From positions 1-10,637 of the forward strand of contig JALLBK010001029.1 in NCBI GenBank assembly GCA_036940085.1: 10,637 nucleotides of DNA. The letters are read 5' to 3'. The position numbers and the translations under genes were made by a program. Positions 7,701 to 10,637 of the stretch are shown piece after piece; positions within the stretch are counted from its first letter, which is position 1; each line of letters begins with the position of its first letter. Source of the DNA: Discostella pseudostelligera (Eukaryota > Bacillariophyta > Thalassiosirophyceae > Thalassiosirales > Thalassiosiraceae). The notes beneath the pieces were generated by a model that saw nothing but the letters and a program-made list of their open reading frames with translations, was not told where the DNA came from and made no database searches.

Positions 7701-7761
7701 CAAACACATGCAAACACTTTTCTGACACATTGCAAACACTTTTCAAACACATTGCGAACAC
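7701..7761 (-). repeat. Right subterminal array, mirror of the left
   Basis: The complement motif CAAACAC (with CTGACAC and CGAACAC variants) begins at 7701, 7711, 7722, 7733, 7744 and 7755, in steps of 10, 11, 11, 11 and 11 bp. One copy in the other orientation is at 7686-7692. The array is shorter than the left one by about three units. Confidence 0.75.
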
Positions 7762-7935
7762 ATTGCAAAAGATAGTTTTAGTTGATTGAAGTTTCGGTTT
7801 AGCACAAAGCTTTCTCTCTACCAAGGAAAGCTTCTGAGTTGAACCTAACAGATGAAGATCTTTCTATAATGTACGTCACCTCAATTACATACGTCCACAA
7901 GTCGCCAAAATCAAAGAAACTCGTCAGGATCTTCC

Positions 7936-8352
7936 TGGAGACGGACTGCAAGACACGCAAGTTGTAGTGACATGTACATAGGGCGGTTCAGTGAGGTTTG
8001 TGTATTAGTGAGTTATGACAGTGAGTTCCATTTAAGAGGAGTGGATGGTATCTATATTCGGAGAGCATGTCATTGAGGTAATGACGCAATGATGCAACAG
8101 ATGGAGTAAGGGAGGTCTTGTGGGTTTGGACCTAGGGGGACACTATGGGAACAGCATGCAGAATGACGCGGAAATAATTACAAAAATTTTGCTGAGATAG
8201 CGGTGGCTCTTATTGCTGTGGGCTAGGGATACAAACGATAACAACATAACAACAGGGATGCAGTTATTGAACAACAAGAAGAGACTTGGAGATAAACATT
8301 GTTCTAGACAATTATGAGTCTACATGGTTATTCGGCAGGTCGATATCGTTGG
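7936..8352. other. Stretch between inverted-repeat element and retroelement ORF, probably retroelement 3' UTR/LTR
   Basis: No gene. By position it should hold the 3' non-coding part of the copia element (polypurine tract and 3' LTR) on the - strand. I could not find a convincing polypurine tract followed by TG, nor a matching CA end. The other LTR lies outside the window, so the LTR cannot be bounded by comparison. Confidence 0.4.
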
Positions 8353-10637
8353 TCACTGGGCAGCTCCAAAGGTCACTGGCTGACTCCGGCTGCGGCTGTC
8401 TGTCCGTAGTCGGGGCAAGGGAATGTTCCTCGTGTAACCGCTTGGGCATTCTCTGATACACCCTTTCAGTGATTGTGGTGCCAGTGCACGTGGTAAGTAT
8501 TGTTGGGAATCTTTGTCCCAAATGTACCATGGTCGCGCTTGTTGATGATGTTTGCTGTCAAAGTGTTTGGTGAAGTAATCAGCCAAATTTTCTTGGCCGG
8601 GGTGCCATGCTATGTTGAATTGCTTTTGTGCAACTTGATCTACGATCCAAAAGTACCTCATTTCCATTGCTCTTGACCGTTGTTTCTTAACAGTGTTATT
8701 AGCGATTCCCACTGCTGTTTCGTTGTCGCAATGTATAGGTGTGGGTGGTTGGGGATGCCCTAGTTCTTCCAGGGTTAAGCGATGGATTTTTCCATTTTGA
8801 CAGTTATAGAAAAGTGCTCCTAATTCGGCTTCTGCAGCGGAAGCTACAACGTTTGGACATATTCCAGCATGGATGTGTATCGCGCCGTTTATTTTGATAG
8901 GTTTGTTGTATTCTGGGACACTTCCCATGAATGATATTCCGCCATATCGGCTCTTAGCATGTCGTTCGGAGAGGTAGGAGGCATCGGAGTGGATATTGAG
9001 GATCATATCGGAGGAATGATACCGGATTTGCGCATTTCGGTGAGAGAACATGTAATCGAGGAGGTGATGAAGTCGTGCTTCAGTTTTGACTGTGGCTGTG
9101 GCTTGTTCGGTGGCGATGCTACTGAGGGCCACTAGTATTGTCGGATCGACCGCTCGGGCATAGTATAATAGGGTTCCAATGATTTGCTGAATTCGTCGGA
9201 TGTTTTGCAGTGGTAGGACTGCTGAGTCATCTGGAGCAATTGGAGTTTGCACCGCACTTCCGTATTTTTTGGATGGTGCTGGGTGCGGACTATGCTGTAT
9301 GGTTTTTGGCTGTGGGTGGCCAAACTTTGAGATTAGTTTGTCGATGTATGTCGGCATAGATAACGTTACATGGCGTGCGGAGTAGTCCCATTGAAGTGTA
9401 ATGCCACAATATAGTGCACCTTCCCAATCTTTCGAGAGTTCGTAGTGTTGTGACAGTGCTTGTATAAGGTGGTCAGCATGTTGTTTACCCACGTATTTGA
9501 CGCCGAAATCATCGACTGTTAACGTGAACTGGATAGGTCGTTGAATGTGTTTCCACAGCCCAGGTGTGTGTGGGACTTCGTAGTATCCAAACGGGCGGAG
9601 TCGTTGTTTGAGGAGTTGATTGGCAAGTATGCCGGCTTGAGGGAGGCCGTAAATAGCTTTTCTCATTTCAACGTAGACATATCCATCCTTTGCGTGCCTG
9701 TTGAGGTCGTACTGGCGTATTGTGTGCTTAGGGAAGAGCGTGATTGGCATCTTCATGTATTCATACCGCACGAGCGGGGTACCGAGGTAGAAGTTTTTAA
9801 TGTCGATACACATGAACTTTGCATTTGGGGTACTGACGACGCTGTTTAGGATGATTTTTGTGGTGATTAGGTCAGATGTCCGAGTGGTGAGTTCGTCCGG
9901 ATAATTGATGAGGTTGCCTCCTGCAGTGAGCCGGACTCGATTGGGGTCCTGTTTTTGTGGGCGGTAGTCTACGACGACTCGAGCATACGTGACGGTCCTG
10001 TCGCGTGGGATGCTCTTGATGTGATCATGCGTTAGGACGAAGATAGCATTGGTACCCGGAGTTTGGGTCAAGTCGTCGCCTTGCGCAAGGTTACCGAGTT
10101 CTTTTCCAAATGCCCGTGTCCAAACAGGTGCTAATGTTGGATCTCGCATTAGCTTGTTGTATGACGTGATTGATTCGCCCGTAACAGGATGCGTGATGGG
10201 TGCGCAGAAGTGGTCGTGGACTTGGTCGTGTGATTCTATGTGCGTTATTGCCATCACGGCGTGGGCATATGTTCGTGGTTGTAACAGCGCGATGCGTGGA
10301 GACCGACGTAGGTTTGTTAGGGTGACTGGAGGCGGTGATGTGCGCAAACTTGGGTTCTCCTGGGGTGTAGTACTATTTGGTAACGTCGGAAGTCGGATTT
10401 GTGGGTGGAGCGTTCGTGGTGCATGCATGCGACGTGTGAGAGAGCCAGCTCCGTTGTGATGGGGGGTGTCTATGGTGTCACCCTTTGATGTCGATTGTTC
10501 ACCCTTTGAGGGTGACCATGGTAGCATGTTCGGATCAAATATGTTCGGGTCTTCGTGATCGTGTAGGACGTTGTTGAAGAGTGTTTTTCGCGAGGCCTTG
10601 TTGTGGAGGCATCGTTTAAGTTCCGCGATTACTTCTT
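8353..10637 (-). CDS. Ty1/copia retrotransposon pol, C-terminal part (RT and RNase H), 5' end outside window
   Basis: The frame is open from the window edge at 10637 to TGA at 8353-8355, with no stop or frameshift. The Met at 10525-10527 is internal, not the true start, because about 36 in-frame codons precede it. Numbered from that Met: a linker (1-130, Pro/Thr/Ser-rich), then reverse transcriptase (about 135-400). RT shows CIDIKNFYLGTPL with catalytic Asp242, AIYGLPQAG (291-299) and TVDDFGVK with the Asp pair at 339-340, in place of the usual YVDD. RNase H (about 508-655) shows IHSDASYLSE (Asp515), ASAAEAELGAL (Glu566), IHCDNETAV (Asp601) and ENLADYFTKH (Asp650). The RT-then-RNase H order and YGLPQAG motif fit Ty1/copia, as in diatom CoDi elements. 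Gag, protease and integrase would lie upstream, beyond 10637. All catalytic acids are present, so the copy may be young. Confidence 0.95.
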   Translation of the reverse strand, partial: EVIAELKRCLHNKASRKTLFNNVLHDHEDPNIFDPNMLPWSPSKGEQSTSKGDTIDTPHHNGAGSLTRRMHAPRTLHPQIRLPTLPNSTTPQENPSLRTSPPPVTLTNLRRSPRIALLQPRTYAHAVMAITHIESHDQVHDHFCAPITHPVTGESITSYNKLMRDPTLAPVWTRAFGKELGNLAQGDDLTQTPGTNAIFVLTHDHIKSIPRDRTVTYARVVVDYRPQKQDPNRVRLTAGGNLINYPDELTTRTSDLITTKIILNSVVSTPNAKFMCIDIKNFYLGTPLVRYEYMKMPITLFPKHTIRQYDLNRHAKDGYVYVEMRKAIYGLPQAGILANQLLKQRLRPFGYYEVPHTPGLWKHIQRPIQFTLTVDDFGVKYVGKQHADHLIQALSQHYELSKDWEGALYCGITLQWDYSARHVTLSMPTYIDKLISKFGHPQPKTIQHSPHPAPSKKYGSAVQTPIAPDDSAVLPLQNIRRIQQIIGTLLYYARAVDPTILVALSSIATEQATATVKTEARLHHLLDYMFSHRNAQIRYHSSDMILNIHSDASYLSERHAKSRYGGISFMGSVPEYNKPIKINGAIHIHAGICPNVVASAAEAELGALFYNCQNGKIHRLTLEELGHPQPPTPIHCDNETAVGIANNTVKKQRSRAMEMRYFWIVDQVAQKQFNIAWHPGQENLADYFTKHFDSKHHQQARPWYIWDKDSQQYLPRALAPQSLKGCIRECPSGYTRNIPLPRLRTDSRSRSQPVTFGAAQ

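Larger units (their letters stand above)
6683..7935. mobile_element. Non-autonomous inverted-repeat element with helically phased subterminal motifs
   Basis: Two arms are complementary over long stretches. Outer blocks: GGAAGATCCTGA at 6683-6694 with 7924-7935, and TTTGATTTTGGCGAC (6700-6714) with its complement near 7901-7915. Main arms: 6773-6976 with 7683-7865, nearly identical through TCTGTTAGGTTCAACTCAGA and AAGCTTTGTGCTAAACCGAA. Inner arms: 6999-7072 with 7257-7327. Between outer and main blocks the arms have diverged. The centre (7073-7256) is unique. There is no transposase or other coding sequence; frames inside it are by-products of the repeats. This architecture fits a MITE or foldback element moved by a transposase elsewhere. 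No target-site duplication could be recognised, so the exact ends and the superfamily are open. Confidence 0.8.

Noticed and set aside
8312..8530. 72-codon frame on the - strand overlapping the end of pol
   Set aside because: Lies in another frame of the intact pol gene and has no independent support.

Overview
The window looks like nuclear DNA of a diatom or a close stramenopile alga with a red-lineage plastid. Three things point that way: a photosystem II assembly factor with an ER signal peptide that ends in an ASAFAP-like Ala-Phe junction, a spliced gene with short (87-157 nt) GT-AG introns that encodes the Pro-Leu-His-rich ankyrin repeats common in diatoms, and a Ty1/copia polyprotein. 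The species cannot be named from this sequence alone.

Layout. Bases 86-1150 (+) encode an RsmE-type rRNA m3U methyltransferase. It converges on an intronless HCF136/Ycf48 gene at 1372-2613 (-). HCF136 shares a 487 bp divergent promoter (2614-3100) with an ankyrin-repeat gene on the + strand. That gene is scattered over several short ORFs. I reconstructed it as seven exons between 3101 and 4776, with every junction in phase, giving 319 residues. The divergent promoter holds a G-box overlapping a half-CRE, followed by a perfect TGACGTCA, close to its midpoint.

From 4777 to about 6680 I see no supportable gene. Within it, 5833-6236 carries five diverged copies of a short repeat containing TATCTC, one of them inverted. 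From 6683 to 7935 lies a non-coding mobile element built as a long imperfect inverted repeat. Its subterminal zones carry GTGTTTG-type motifs spaced about 11 bp apart, roughly one DNA helical turn. It has no transposase, and its right arm is longer than its left by about 330 bp. From 8353 to the window edge (-) runs the 3' part of a Ty1/copia retroelement pol gene with uninterrupted reverse transcriptase and RNase H domains; its 5' end lies outside the window.

The host genes do not form a pathway. RsmE acts on ribosomal RNA, HCF136 assembles photosystem II in the thylakoid lumen, and the ankyrin protein has no assignable function. Only HCF136 and the ankyrin gene could share regulation, through their common promoter. 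The right third is a landing area for mobile elements.
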